A stretch of 64,000 bases of DNA from Bimastos eiseni (lineage: Eukaryota > Annelida > Clitellata > Crassiclitellata > Lumbricidae), in contig OY365818.1 in NCBI GenBank assembly GCA_959347315.1, positions 364,367 through 428,366 on the forward strand. The letters are read 5' to 3'. The first letter of the stretch is position 1, and each line of letters starts with the position of its first letter. Below are positions 1-13,055 of the stretch, piece by piece. Below the pieces are notes generated by a model. The model made no database searches. It was not told the origin of the DNA and was given only the letters and a program-made list of their open reading frames with translations. A program made the translations under genes and the position numbers.

Positions 1-320
1 ACGACTGCATCTGGGATGGATGGATGGATGCAGGTGGATGCGGCGAGCAGAGGTGAAGGCGATGCTTCGATGGCAGCAACCTCTGCAGCCTCAATGCAGC
101 TAACGGAGAAGAGAGACGGTTTGGTTTACCCACGAACGCAGTCGTCTAAGATGATGACCACTCGACCGAATCCATTCCTTAGTCAAAACAATCCATTCAG
201 TCATTCGTATACAATAGGGTAGTCTATGTCTCGATGCCTTGCTACATCCTTCTTTCTATGTTTATGCCTCTCTGTCTCTTTTTCTCCGTCTCTATCTGTG
301 TTTATGCGTTTTTCCCTCAC

Positions 321-420
321 CCTCTGTCTCCCTCTGTTTCCCTCTGTCTCCCTCTGTCTCCCTCTGTCTCCCTCTGTCTCCCTCTGTCTCCCTCTGTCTC
401 CCTCTGTCTCCCTCTGTGTC
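321..420. repeat. 10-bp tandem array, unit CCTCTGTCTC, 10 copies
   Basis: Ten head-to-tail copies of CCTCTGTCTC with only isolated substitutions. The open frames across it on both strands are translations of the repeat, not genes. 1-320 holds nothing else I recognise. Confidence 0.95.
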
Positions 421-828
421 ACTCATTGTCCATTTCTGCGTTACACAATGTATGTCTTTACACGGAAGTCTTGTCATGCATAGTGACTGTTAAGAGAGTA
501 TAAAGAGCGGAAGACAAGAGTCAACCAAGGGTATGGGAAGGATGGGGAGAATGGGGAGGATGAGGAAGGGGAGGAAGAGGAGATGGGGAGGATGGGGGAT
601 GATAGGGGATGGCGCAATGGATGGATGTAAATCACGACACTGTTTATGAGAGAGAGGACACTTTGTCCTCTCTGCCCCCAGGAGAGTCATTCGAAAAGGA
701 TCCAGCGTTGACGCCGGTCGAGTCTCTTATCTGCTCGACAGACACCCTCAACGACCATTCCGCATCACTCGCAAAAAATGATGCAGATTCAGCAGCAGAG
801 CCAGCAATCGACTATACATGGAATGAGT

Positions 829-987
829 TAAGAGGAGGAGGTGAAGGAGAAGGAGAAAGAGAAGGAAGAAGAGAAGGAGATGAATACGAACGAGGAGGAG
901 GAAGAAGAAATGAAGGAAGAAAAGGGTAAGGAGGAAGAAGGAAGCGGGCATCAGGAAGAGGTGAGGGGAAGAGGAGAAAGGAGAGGA
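829..987. repeat. Purine-rich GGA/GAA low-complexity tract
   Basis: An almost pure purine stretch of irregular GGA, GAA and GAGG triplets. No gene is supported between 421 and 2100. Confidence 0.85.
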
Positions 988-1231
988 ATTGATGCAGTCA
1001 TAAGATAAGAAAACCTTCAAGAAAGTCAATTCTTATCATTCGATCCGAAAACCAACCTCACAAAGTCCCCCTCCTTCTCCCATCGCCAGCAAATATCCAA
1101 ACGCATCTATATAACATAACTCGTCTGAGGACAAAAAATATGTATTATATACGGAAAGGAGAAAGTGGATGTGTAAAATTCGGTGACATTGACGCAGCCC
1201 TACAACGACTAATGGAAGTAGAACATTACTT

Positions 1232-1275
1232 ATCATGACATGACATGGTATGACATAACATGACATGGTATGACT
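1232..1275. repeat. Short array of TGACATGGTA / TGACATAACA decamers
   Basis: About four 10-bp units. TGACATAACA is the reverse complement of TGTTATGTCA, the unit of the array at 10651-10806, so this may be the tail of a related element in the opposite orientation. No LINE coding remnant was recognised beside it. Confidence 0.7.
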
Positions 1276-2102
1276 TGTGACGTAGCGTTGCATGGTGTGT
1301 CATGGATATAGACGTATGTGGCATTTAATGGTTTGTCACTTTATGGCTTTTTTTTACATAAACGTCTTTGTCATAATAGATGATTTTGTGTGTAATATAG
1401 CAGTGCATTTATGTAAAGCACCTTCTTTATTATTCTCTTGTTCCTCGGTCTGTCCTTTTGTCTGTCTGTCTGTCTGTCTCTACGTATCGATGGTTTTGTT
1501 GTTGTTGCTGTCGTTGTTTGTATGATTGAGGCGCTATAAAACTGTCTTGACCGCAGAAATATCAAATGGCTTTTGACATCCTGTTCCGCTCTTTATCGTC
1601 TGACTTGTTGTTCTTGCACTGTTCACCAGATGGCGTTCCCCTCCCCTCCCCTCCCTCCCCTCCGCTCTCTTCCCTACTCTCCCCTGTTGGTCATCCATTG
1701 GACCTGGTGGTCATCTATTAACATCATAGTACAGGTCACTCATGCGAAATCTCAACCAGTGGTCAGTTATGCTAAGTGGTCACCTGTGGCAGTGGTCATC
1801 TTCTCCATGGTGATCATCATCAACTCGTAAGCAAGTGACCATCGTCCAGTCGCGGACACCGTGAGGTCACGCGACTCGTTCGTCTGTTGCTACCGTAAGA
1901 TGACGTTTGTTTAATGATTTACTCACGTGGTCTTTCCACATGGTCACGTGGTTTTCGGTGCGGATTTAATCGTTCGTTCGATGGCCGACAGGTGGCAGCA
2001 GAGAACGAAAGAGAACGACAGAGCCATACAGCGAATACAACGGATGAGAATTTATAGGCGCAATATAAATTATATAATGTCTTATATATCAAAGACATGC
2101 AA

Positions 2103-2245
2103 AGAAGAAGGAAGGAAGGAAGGAAGGAATCAAGGAAGGAAACGAGGAACTAAGGAAGTCATGATGCAGATTAACTAGGGGAGAAGGAGGAGGAAAAGGA
2201 GGAGGAGAGGGAGGAGGAGAAGGAGAAGGAGAAGAAGGATGAGGG
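2103..2245. repeat. GGAA then GGAGGA purine tract
   Basis: A (GGAA)n-like stretch, a short spacer, then irregular GGAGGA/GGAGAA units, all purine on the plus strand. Confidence 0.85.
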
Positions 2246-2523
2246 CGGTGTTTTATTTCTACTAGTTGACAAGAAGTCTGATCCACTGGAGAATTCTTCT
2301 CCTATGAACCGATTGGTTAGACGACGAATGACCGAAACAAGCAAAACAAGTAGACGAACGATGGAGTGAACGAATGAATGACTAGACGAATGATCGAATG
2401 AATGAAGGAATGACGGAATGGATCAATATTTGTCTATTCTTATTCGGTTAAATGCGTCGCTTATCTCGCTACAACCCATTATGAATTCTTCGTTTTTATT
2501 AGGCGTCTTTATTAGACTTGTCC

Positions 2524-2586
2524 GTCTGCCTATCTGTCTGTCTATCTGTCTGTCTATCTGTCTGTCCGTCCGTTCGTCTGTCTGTG
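2524..2586. repeat. (CTGT)n / (CTAT)n microsatellite
   Basis: Interspersed CTGT and CTAT tetramers. The flanks up to 5370 contain a GGAAG-rich tract near 4815-4930 and a (CATA)n at 4383-4402, with no gene I can support. Confidence 0.85.
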
Positions 2587-5373
2587 GTGAGACATGTGGA
2601 GACAGATGGATTTGCAACAGGAGACACGATTGAAATTGGGAACTAAATCTGACTTTGAGGCAAAGAAAATTCTTGCATCGTGGTTCATGGAAACTGAACA
2701 CGTGCACTGAACGACCTTTGACTTTGGTTGCCATGTCAACAGAATTCTCCGTCGTTTGAAAGGAAAGCCTGGCTCATACTTTGTGGAGTGGCGAAGAGAG
2801 AGTCGTTCGCTCGGTCGATCGATGCTGACCTTGCCATAGCTCTACGAGCAACTGCCGGCTGCAGCTGCTGGAGAAAACCATCCTCCACAGACCACAGAGT
2901 ATCCGTAAGATTCCCATAGCGAAATAGACTGCTTGCCTCTCGCAGTTGGATTCGAGTGTTGGGGAGATCGTCGCTTCCCCTGTAGTCGATAATTAATTAG
3001 TTTTACTCTTCTTCTAATATGAAAACCATTTCCTTGATCTTTTACGTTTGTGCCTGATGACTGGCAGCGTCATTTAGATGCTTAATTTATAAACAAACTC
3101 TGATGTTATTTTTTTATAAGGAGGTTCTGTATAGCAGTGTTTTAGCCTATCGCGAAGTGACAATTGCATAAAAACTTGCTTGTAATAAAAATTGCATTTT
3201 AGTAGAGTCGATTCTTAATTACCAGATGTTTAGTGAATACATCATAATTATGCAAAATATGATCAATTTTTTTGATTGGGGCACATTTTTAATATGGGGT
3301 TTTCAAACTGTCATTTTGGAAGTATACAGTTTATTTTCCTTTATTCAAATTCAGTACAATTGCATGTGAGTCTAACTTTGAAATGTCTGTTCAAGCTGAC
3401 TATACTTTGTACGGCTGATCTAAGTGTTAACAATTTTAAAGGGATTCTGGTCTCATGGATTTACAAATCTGCAGCAAAATCATTAAAAATTGCGAAATCA
3501 TTTGACTATTTTACAATCGCCATAGATACACCTCGGGCAAAACAAATCCTTAATTATTCTAAACGTCTTTGTCTTGCAGCATTCATAGAATCATAGTGCT
3601 GTACATGAACCTGCATATTTTCATCGCTTTTGCCTTATTCATTCTAGATTACCTAGTGAACTTTAGTCGACGGAGATTAAATAAAAATTGTCGTTAACAT
3701 CAGCAACTTTTCCCTTTCTATGTCTCATCTGTGGTTTTTTAAAGCAGAATTAATCTGAAGATGTTTCCTGTTGCCAGGCATGTCATGGGGGAGGCACTGG
3801 AAGCACCTTTAGAGACGGAGACGAAATCTAATAACGAATGTTGTTGCAATATCCGATACTTTGGAAAACAGAAATCAAAGAGACGTCTTTTCAGTTTCTT
3901 GTTCGGTCTCGGACTTGGTCGAGTTCTGTCCTCTGCTAACTCACTTTCATCGCCACCGATATTCGACCACTGATCGAAATCCTTAGAGAAAGAGAATTGC
4001 AGACTCATGAGCCTCTGAGAACAAAATCAGAGACGCTGTATGTCTTACCCCTCTGGCATCTTGCAGGTGCGTTGAATTGACGTCATTCTTACATCTGGTT
4101 CTCTACCTCTTTTTTTACAGTTTCAAATGTCCAACATCGCCACTCCTCTCGCTATTGGTGCCTTCTCTAAACCTTCATGCGAGGGGAAGATGAATACTGG
4201 TTAAGACAATAAGGTGAAGATCAGTAAATGCGAGATTGATTGTCGCTACCCTAAGCAAAGTTACAAAAACAATTAGATACGCACTCATACCTTTTAGTTG
4301 CTCAATGATGTTTACATTCCTAGATATAGGGCTATTAGCGCCTTCGAGAGGTTCTTATAAGGTGCTACATAAATAGTCTAATACATGCATACATACATAC
4401 ATATGTAAAATATAAACTCACAAAGTGCTAAAGCAAGTGCCTCCAAATAGGCCAACCTATTCAGCACTTACATTAAGCACATTTTCTCCTGACAATGAAT
4501 TTGGCATTCGATCTATTTAATAAAGAAGTCGATATAGAATCTGACTACCCTATTGGCACTTTCCACTGCACACGTCTGATCCAGCGACTATTTTAAGAAG
4601 TAGGCTAACTATCCTTCTACTTGTCTCTCTGCCTCCTTTCTATATGCCCTTCTATCTGTCCATCTATCCGTCCTTTTATCCGTCCTTGTACCTTTATATC
4701 CGTCTGTTTGCTTTGTATTTGTAAGTTGATCCTTTTTCGATATCTGATCGTTTCGTCTCGATGCTCTACTTCTCTTTCTTATCCGTCGAATGTCTCAGCT
4801 TCTCTCTATCTCGTTCGGAAGAGGAAGGGAAGGAGGAAGGAGATGGAAGGAAAAGAAGGGAAGAAGGGAGGAATGGTGGCGAGGATGGGAGTGGAGGAGA
4901 AGAAGGAGGATGAGGATAGGGAGCGACGAGTTGGTAGTGTCGTGTTTATAATGGAGTTGGTGTAACTGACAGCGGATCAGTTGCGATCTTCGTCGTGTTC
5001 GGCGGAAGTGCTTTAGCTGCCATTTGACCTGACAGTCAACTCATCCCTCTGTCTCTTCCTCCATCTCTGTCTCTGTTCATCTGTCTCGGTGTCTGTCTGT
5101 CTGCCTGTGTCTCTCTGAACTGCAGACTTAATCATAACCTGTCGCTTCTTCTTCTGCTGTTTGTTTCTTCTGAAGGAGTTTCTGAGTTGAAGGAATTCTT
5201 ACAAACGACATCAAGTCAGACAGAAGCCCAGCACCAGGCAGCACATCGCACCAGAACCTCCTCACATCATCGGTCTCAAGTCTTGCCTGACGATGCCCCC
5301 CCCCCACCCAACATACCGGCTGCAATCAGCTTAACGAGGAGGACAGTTCGTAATCTTATGCGCCTTATCCTCT

Positions 5374-5480
5374 GTGAATTCATCTCTCTGGAACAATCTC
5401 TCATCTCTTGAATAGTTCGCCACCGTACATCCGGTCACTGGCGTCTGTGGCTTTTAAGAATTACTTGTTATGGTCGACTT
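5374..5480 (+). pseudogene. Decayed CR1/L2-like LINE, 3' end of ORF2
   Basis: Plus-strand reading gives SLWNNLS at 5383-5403, then after a frameshift and a stop SPPYIRSLASVAFKNYLLW at 5417-5473. This reproduces the pattern at the C-terminal end of CR1/L2-type ORF2 proteins: a tryptophan-asparagine-leucine core, then proline-x-isoleucine-arginine-serine-leucine, then phenylalanine-lysine. The source protein was a reverse transcriptase. This copy is a short 5'-truncated relic with no coding capacity. The family assignment rests on remembered protein pattern, not a search. Confidence 0.55.
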
Positions 5481-6490
5481 AGACTAATTTGTGGGCGAAT
5501 CCTAAGTAGCAGCTCTGAACCGCCCTTGTCTTATATAATGTCACCATACAACTGCTCTGTTACATAGACACACAAATGCACACGGACGGACAAAGAGACA
5601 GACAGACAGACAAACAAAGAAACAGGTAGACATACATCATGTGATTAGCGAAGCCATTGAGTGAGAATCTGACAAAGAGTTTCCGTGGACTTCGACTGAT
5701 GATGATGATATGGCTGCAGGGGAAATTCTGAATCTGACATTTTTCCACTCGGCTTATTCCTCCACCTCCTCCTCGTCCTACTCCTCTTCTTCTTGTTCTA
5801 GTTTTTGTTCTTTTTTTCTTCCACTCCTTCTGATTTTGATTTCTAGTAAGTAAATTCATTAGCAACTGTAACGCTTAGGAATTTAAATCCCATAATTAAT
5901 GAGGTCTCTCAGTTTTCACCGTTTTGCGAATCATTTCAGGACGAAGGACCAACAGGGATGCATGAAGCAGCCCCGTCTTGAATGGAGGTTGTTGCAATAG
6001 GAAGTTGTATATCGTCAATGATATATTCAATTTGTAATTGATTTCCTTCGGAGCCTCTAAGTCTTGTCCGTCTTCAGCGGCTGTATTCGGCCAAATATTC
6101 AATGTGTTTTTGAAGAACTCGCTTGAGACAGAAAACAAAAACTAAAATATTTATAAAAAACTGCATTAATTTGTAGAAATGAAACAATTAATTATTACCA
6201 ATCCCGATTTACATGTAGGCCAAAAGGTTTTCGTTGAAATTGGCCAACTCATGATGAAAGAAATTTCGAGAAACTAGTTGTCATACACCAAACTACAAAA
6301 CATATATTATAGGTGATTGTTTGTTTATGTAAAAGTTTCATAATATTCCTGTAGAGATTCTGTTATTTACAGAGGATGATTTTATTGCACTGTTCAACTG
6401 CAATTTTTGTTTTCAATTGTGAATAAAAGGAAAATAATGTAAAAATGAATTCATGAAATATTGAAATATGTGAAATTGAGTCTCTTCTAG

Positions 6491-6580
6491 GTTTGCACCC
6501 TCTGCCACGGCATCGCCGCCCAGTGGCACTGCTGGCCCCATTGCAACACCGGCACCGATGGCACGATGCAACGTACACAG
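6491..6580 (+). other. Possible internal coding exon (90 bp, unrecognised)
   Basis: A GC-rich island of 90 bp stands in AT-rich surroundings. A TCTCTTCTAG acceptor precedes it and a CACAG/GTAACT donor follows it. The length is a multiple of three and all three plus frames stay open across it. One frame is cysteine-, histidine- and tryptophan-rich (VCTLCHGIAAQWHC...), another is alanine/serine/proline-rich. No partner exons were found, so this could be chance. No function can be assigned. Confidence 0.2.
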
Positions 6581-7017
6581 GTAACTGCAAATACACGCAG
6601 AAACATTTTGGCATACAAACGACGATCAATCGATTAAAATTGACGCGAGAAGATCCTCTTCAAGCGAAGCATGAGAGTTCAGAGGTCAAATGACTGATAC
6701 GAGGAACTGATGACAATGATGCCACTAACATGGATTGAAAGCTGATTATCAGGTATACAAGAAAAAAATTGAACATAGGAGACAAACACCGCTGCGTTTA
6801 CGAGTGAGGGATGGAGGGGGTTGGCTCGGTGTTCGCTGGAGGATGAACCTCTGGCATTGGAGATCCTCATATGACCGGTTCCATTGTCGGAGGGCTTGGG
6901 AAGGTCAGAAGAAATCGTGTCTATTCCTCGATTGCATGAGTCAACGTGTTGGCGAAAAGGGAGAGGAATTTAAGAGTATCGGATTTCAAAGAATTGAGAA
7001 GAGCGACAGAGTGATAA

Positions 7018-7243
<226 letters not shown>

Positions 7244-7734
7244 ATACGAAGGCAATGACATAGAGAGAAGAATCAGAGCTAGTGAGATTACGTGAGTGAT
7301 ATTGAGAGGTGGAGGTCATCCGAGTGGAGTGGTAACGTCTTCCTCTTGACCTGACACGTGACTTCATCGCCTTCACTTCCTGTTTCCCTTCTCTCCTTTC
7401 CCCGCTGCTCTCCCCTTCCCTCTTCCACCGCGTTTCACTTGAACCGTCTTTCCCTTAGCTCCCGGAAGTCGCTGGGCGCAAAGCATGACGGCCTTCTGGA
7501 TCTTCCTCCAATAGATGTCGCCAAAGAATACGGCACTTGTCATGTGACAGAGAGTGAGGAACGTCGGCGTCAGATGGCGCTTTGGCGATAGAGGAAAGGG
7601 AAGAGGAAGAAGAAGAGGAGGATGAGGTTGAAACTCTAGAGGATCGAGTTTGTTTGCGGAGGTTGGTCGAGAGAGTAACGGTCAGAGGCGTGGAAGAGAC
7701 ACGTCGGCTTCGTGTTTATCCATGTAGACAGACC

Positions 7735-7978
7735 GCTCTTCTTCCTTCTCCATCTCTTTTTCCTTCTCCATCTCTTCCTCCTTCTTCATGCCTTCCTCCT
7801 TTTCGGTCTATTTCTCCTTTTCCTTCTCTTCCTCCTTCGCATTCTCTTCATCCTTCTCCCTATCTTCTTCCTTTTTCCTTTATTCCCTCTCTTCCTCCTC
7901 TTCCTCCTCCGTCATCATCTTGTACTTATCCTTCTTTTCCTCCTATTTCCTCCTATTCTTCTCCTCTTCCTCATAATC
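7735..7978. repeat. Polypyrimidine CTTCCTCCTT tract
   Basis: About 240 bp of irregular CTT/CCT triplets. The Ser/Phe/Leu-rich frames here are repeat translations. 7980-9400 contains no gene I can support. Confidence 0.9.
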
Positions 7979-9405
7979 ATCGTCATGATATTCACTTATT
8001 AAACAATTACTGTCGACAAAACGCTACGATTTACAAAGTCTGCTAAAAAAAGACAATAGCACGTTCAAACAATGCAATTTCTAACAACATTGGCTTAATG
8101 GCGACACAGATCTTATGGTTATTAGTTCAAATCGAAGAATTAGGACTCAGATTGTATACTTGCCAACGAGACTTTCAATATGTGAATAAATTTCTATGGA
8201 CATGGTTTCCGTCTATGACAACGGCTTCAAAGACGGCAGTAGCAGCAGCTTCATCTCTGTGGTTCAGATCATTAGATGGTACACGTAGAAGGCCAGTCCT
8301 GCCTCGTTAATCGGATGAAGAACACCTCAACACGGTCAACCGAATCCGAACTCATTCACCCCCGCCTAATGATGTACGCGCTTAAGGAGCGGGCCCAAAT
8401 GGTTGCACGAGCGATCCCAAGTACGGCCGAAAGAGACGATGAGCAGGTTCGAGAAAAGGACTTCTCGGTCGCTTCCTCTTTCTCTTATTCGAATTCAATT
8501 GGCCACAAATTGCAAAGGCACCCAACTATACGCAGACATACGAACGAGCACTCAAGCACATACACCCATAGATACGTACGCATACATACAGGGCCTATGC
8601 GTCGATCCTGCCAATGTCCCTTCTGTCAAACATACGCACAGATCTACTGAATATCTCTTCACAAAACATAAAACTTTTGTGGAATAAGCGAAGAGAAACA
8701 GAAGATTATCTTTGCAATTCGCGGTCTACTGATTCAAAACCAAACGTAGAAAAAACAGGAATAAGAGCGTTCTGGTCATTTTTATAGCGCCTTTTTTGTG
8801 CTCCAGAAGATTTCGTCGTCATCTCCGAACCAAGCGATTCATTGACTAAAATTATGGCTGACTTCCGAAGATAAAAGACAAGTCTTAATCATTCATCGCA
8901 ATTTCTCATCGGTAAACAACATTGAATGGGAGCCGCAGTTGACTGATCAGTCGCCTGTCTTTAATGACCTCTTTTCCTGGCTTCGAATCATACGCCATCA
9001 TACTATCTGACTAACCAATTTAAAATGTACATTGCGGAATGACCGATAGCAAGATGTCGCATGGCTCTGCGGAATGGTTTGCTTCGAGTTGTTTGCTTAA
9101 TTTTTTACTCAATTGTGTCGATAGCGATTTATATGTTTGTATGGGTTTGGAGTTTTACTGTTAGTGATTAAACTGTTTTGATGTTCGTAGAGAGGATTAC
9201 AATCGAAATTCTGCGTTGATTACACCAAGTTAACGTTTAAATCGGATTAATCTACTGTTCAAAGCCCGATTGGGAGACTAGCTATCTACCTTTGTTCAAC
9301 GATCAGAACATAAACTGGAGCTTTGATTATCATTTGCTGTCATCTGGCGAATAATTCTTCACTTGATTGCAATTGCAGTCTGACGACACTATGTGACGGC
9401 AAAGA

Positions 9406-9492
9406 TCATTAGCGTCCCCTCCTCCTTTATCCAGGTTTGGGACTGGCACTCTCAAAGCACAAACAGAGGCGAAGTTAACTACTTCAGTTGGC
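9406..9492 (+). repeat. Dispersed repeat, copy A
   Basis: Shares TTTATCCAGGYTTGGGACTG and neighbouring sequence with copy B (47436-47503, plus) and copy C (52150-52238, minus). A and C remain alignable for about 85 bp, from a TCATTAGC start to a TTCAGTTG end. The class is unknown; it could be a SINE, a MITE or part of a longer element. Confidence 0.65.
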
Positions 9493-10088
9493 GACACCCT
9501 GATAATAATAATTATGCTCCATTGTTATGGAATTGTAGATTGTGCGATGCGTCCTATCTGCGTCATCTAGCGAATAATTTCTATTGCTATCTATTTATAT
9601 TAAACGCTGTCAGAATAGTATAACTCTTCGCTTAGTTTTGTGGAGCAGAATGAAAAATGCGAAGCTTAGGTGGAAAGTGAAGAATTCGACACATTAAGGA
9701 AAAGGATTATAGAAAAAGGATTAGACAGGGCTTAAATGGAAAATTTAGTTTACAATCGTCATGAGAAAGAAGCATTACTTACGGATGGAGTTTCGACAAC
9801 CCGCAAAGGCTCATAAACTGCAATTTTCGGTATTAACTTAAGTGAATCTGGGAAACAATTACGGCTTCCAAGAGAGTTCATTCCAAACGAGTATCGACTA
9901 TGGACAGACCAACGGCAAAACAACGTCATTCACTAGTGAATAATGTTGAGTAGTACAGAGAGAATCATACGAGACAGAATAGAGCTTCATTCAATAAGTC
10001 AAAAAGTAACTTAAGAGAGTTGACATTCATTCGATGACATTTCCACCCAGAGTACGGAGAGCTGGGAGGGGACTGCGTGTTAATCTGC

Positions 10089-10600
10089 AAGGATGATGCG
10101 AATGAAATGCAGGTACAGCGACATAATTTAATAATAAAACTTAGATGGTCACAGGTTGGATGGCAGGTGCTTTTCAATTGGGAAAGCGTTATGCGGTGAG
10201 TATGGGAAAAGAAACACTGAGAGTTCAGATTCAACAGCTGCTGGAGATAGGACGAAGAAGAGCTACGAAGAAAATATGGTATAACACGGATTTAAACTAT
10301 GAATAAAATGGAAAACTGTTGATTCAGAGAAGAGATGGAATTGAATACGATGAGGTTAGAAACTGGATAGGACTCAAAGGAGAAGTGCAAAGTTGCAAAG
10401 GAGGAAGTGGACAGTGGGAGTCAGTCTGGAGGTGAGAAGTCTGAATATTTAAGAATCTAGGAGAACATTAACGCAGAGGTTCTTTAGTGCATAAGTTGTA
10501 GAATTGTTTTGATGAAGACAATGTCTGTCGCTGGAGACACAATCACAGATTCGTTTAAGGATACTGGGATATTTTGTCAATACGCGGTTCATTTGTAGTC
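10089..10600 (+). pseudogene. Decayed CR1-like LINE ORF2 fragment with internal deletion
   Basis: Plus-strand frames give KLRWSQVGWQVLFN (10134-10175), SMGKETLRV (about 10198-10224), LLEIGRRRATKKI (about 10230-10270), QRFFSA then VVELF (about 10475-10510) and DSFKDTG (about 10548-10566). In order these match the distal reverse transcriptase and C-terminal part of CR1/Jockey-superfamily ORF2 proteins. The segment that normally lies between the second and third motifs (ERDLG to the paired-leucine helix) is missing, so there is an internal deletion as well as several stops and frameshifts. It is followed by a tail-like region and the decamer array at 10651. The same family appears at 22307 and 44717. 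Confidence 0.7.
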
Positions 10601-10650
10601 TCACTAAATCACCCGAGTACAAGGCCTCATCTGAAGCACTTAAATTAAGA

Positions 10651-10806
10651 TTCGTATCATGTTATGTCATATGTTACGACATATTGTGTCATGTTATGTC
10701 ATATTATGTCATGTTATGTCATGTTATGTCATGTTATGTCATGTTATGTCATGTCATGTCATGTCATGTCATATTATGTAATGTTATGTCATGTTATGTC
10801 ATGTCA
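10651..10806 (+). repeat. 10-bp array ATGTTATGTC at the 3' end of a LINE
   Basis: About 15 units of ATGTTATGTC with a few ATATTATGTC and ATGTCATGTC variants. It lies about 50-90 bp past the last recognisable ORF2 motif of the preceding LINE. A shorter version of the same sequence (GTTATGTTA...) lies 3' of the related LINE fragment at 22307-22415. Confidence 0.85.
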
Positions 10807-11159
10807 GGCAATTTTGAGCAACGTAAGGCGTCCTTCTATCAAGTACAATTGGTACATTCGATGATACAATTGTAATAGTTCTGATGTAATGGTAGACTGA
10901 GAATCGAGATGATGATAATGCTGCTGCTGCTGCAGCTATTTGTCGGCAATATTCTCATCGTCACGGTTCATTTGATCCGTCTGGCGTCGTTACGCTTGAG
11001 TGCAAATGGATTGGTCGCTGAGGGCGAATTAACACCAGATGATAGAATGAATTGAGAAGACGAAGAATCTCAGAGCGAATTAATTTCAATGATTAATTAA
11101 TGACAGATGAGAAGTGAAAAAAGAAAGGAAGAAATGGTTTCATGGAATGATCGATGACC

Positions 11160-11515
11160 AAAGGAATTGATACATGGATGGAGGAAATGGAGGCACGAAT
11201 GGATTGATGGATGGAATGGAAAGTGGAATGGAGGAACGGATGGGAGGATGGGATGACGGATGGACTGTCAGGAAAGGGAGGGATGGATAGATGGATGGAT
11301 GGGTTTGATGAAAAGAAATAGGAATGGGTGGATGGATGGGTGGATGAATGAGTGGATGAATGGGTGGATGAGTGCGTGGATGAATGGATGGATGAATGGA
11401 TGCATGCATGGGTTGATGAATAGGTGGATGAACGGACGGATGAATGGACGGATGAATGGACGGATGAATGGACGGATGAATGGACGGATGAATGGGTGGG
11501 CAGATTGGTGCGGAA
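11160..11515. repeat. GGAT/GAAT minisatellite with GAATGGACGGAT units
   Basis: About 350 bp of tetranucleotide-based repeat. It includes a run of 12-bp GAATGGACGGAT units near 11440-11500. The apparent 200-residue minus-strand frame (Ser-Ile-His-Pro) and the Trp-Met-Asn plus frame are repeat translations. Confidence 0.9.
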
Positions 11516-11573
11516 TGGACAGAAGGAGGGAGAGAGAGAATGGATAAAGGGGAAGGGGAAATGAAATGGAGAG

Positions 11574-11660
11574 ACACAGACAGACAGAGAGAGACAGAGA
11601 GAGACAGAGAGACAGAGAGACAGAGAGACAGAGAGAGGAAGAGAGAGAGAGAGAGGAAGC
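11574..11660. repeat. (GACAGA)n / (GA)n tract
   Basis: Alternating GACAGACA and GAGAGACA units directly downstream of the preceding minisatellite. Confidence 0.9.
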
Positions 11661-11987
11661 GATGAGCGGATGTATGATTGAAATTTTAAATTCAATTGTA
11701 ATTAATCGTAATTCTAATTGGAATTAGTCGATGGCGTCTCTTATTGAATGAATAACTCTTCTAAGAACTAATTGATTGTTTCATTAATTCCAATCAACGG
11801 AATCGAATTGAACGGCGTTGAAGTCGTCGTCGTCGTTTCCTTTGCGTTCGATTGAGGTGGCTGCTGCTGCTGCTGCTGTAAGGTCACTGAAGCGGAACGA
11901 TGATCGTTGAGTGAATCCACCTCATACTTAAGTCTTTGATTTCACAACCTTCCCCCAAGGAATTGGAAGTAGACGCACACATAGGAA

Positions 11988-12128
11988 TAGAGAGACAGAC
12001 AGTGACAGAGAGAGAGAAAGAGAAACAGAGAGAGAGAAAGAGAAACAGAGAGAGAGAGAGAAAGAGAAACAGAGAGAGAGAGAAAGAGAAACGCGGAAGA
12101 AAGACAGAGGAAGGGACAGAAAGTGAAG

Positions 12129-12168
<40 letters not shown>

Positions 12169-12199
12169 CAGAGAGAGGTGGAGAAGAAGGAAGTGAGTA

Positions 12200-12234
<35 letters not shown>

Positions 12235-12311
12235 GACAGAGAAACAGAGAGAGAGGGAGAAAGAGGAGAAGAAAGATGCTCAGCGAAACAGACAGACAGA
12301 GAGACATAGAA
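11988..12311. repeat. GA-rich array with AAACAGAGAGAGAGA units
   Basis: Variable-length units of GA dinucleotides broken by AAAC, plus short (GACA)n. 12345-12382 adds TTGAATTGAAA units. 12390-12795 is otherwise unremarkable and pyrimidine-rich. Confidence 0.9.
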
Positions 12312-12799
12312 ATAGAAAGATGTCAGAGGAGAAATTTAAATTGAAAAAATTGAATTGAAATTGAATTGAAATTGAATTGAAGTAGAGATGACCCTGTTGA
12401 CTTTTCATCTGCCTCGTTAGACCCGTCTAGTAACTAGCTCCGCACTCGATTGATCCGTCCTCTACCTCTGGGGCTCATCTCCACTACAGCGATCGCTCTA
12501 TCCCCCTCAACGCTCTTCTATCTTTCGACCAAACGACCCCCCATGTGCCCCTCAGTCTCTTAACTCTCCGATTCCTGGAACCATCTCCTTCTTCTCATTC
12601 AGTCGAACTCTCGCAGAAGCGACCTATGACCTTTCGTGTTGTATCGATTCCATGATCGAACTAATCTTCGTCTTCTGTCTTTCTCGACAGAACAGACACA
12701 CGCACCGACGTACGCTCCACCAGACGATCACTCTAACCTCTTCCACCTCCCTCTCCTCCTCCCCCTCCTCTCCCCCTCCTGTTTCCCCTCCTCCCGATA

Positions 12800-12981
12800 G
12801 GTCGAGAACGATTTTGAATGCAGACAAATATATGTTATACACATTATAATATGGAAAGTTGTATACTGGAGGATAGGTTGTTCAAATGAGAATGTTAGGG
12901 GGAAAATTAGATCACTAGCTCACTTATTAAAATTGTAACGCCACTATCCGTGACGTCATCAAATTCGTGCCAAGCAAACGT
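12800..12981. repeat. Left terminal inverted repeat of the Tc1-like element
   Basis: Begins GGTCGAGAACGATTTTG just inside the TA and ends CAAGCAAACGT. It is near-identical to the reverse complement of 14166-14348. It contains a TGACGTCA palindrome at 12951-12958. Confidence 0.95.
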
Positions 12982-13055
12982 CCAGTTACGCCGAAAACAA
13001 TATTATACGACCATCATTGTTAATCCACACATAATTAATTAATACAAATTATCAT

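Noticed and set aside
3739..4008. Overlapping plus and minus frames of 70-90 codons near 3.8 kb
   Set aside because: Both strands open over the same region, neither with splice signals or a known domain; chance is likely.
11093..11695. 200-codon minus frame rich in Ile-His-Pro-Ser
   Set aside because: Translation of the GGAT/GAAT minisatellite with no splice signals or family resemblance.
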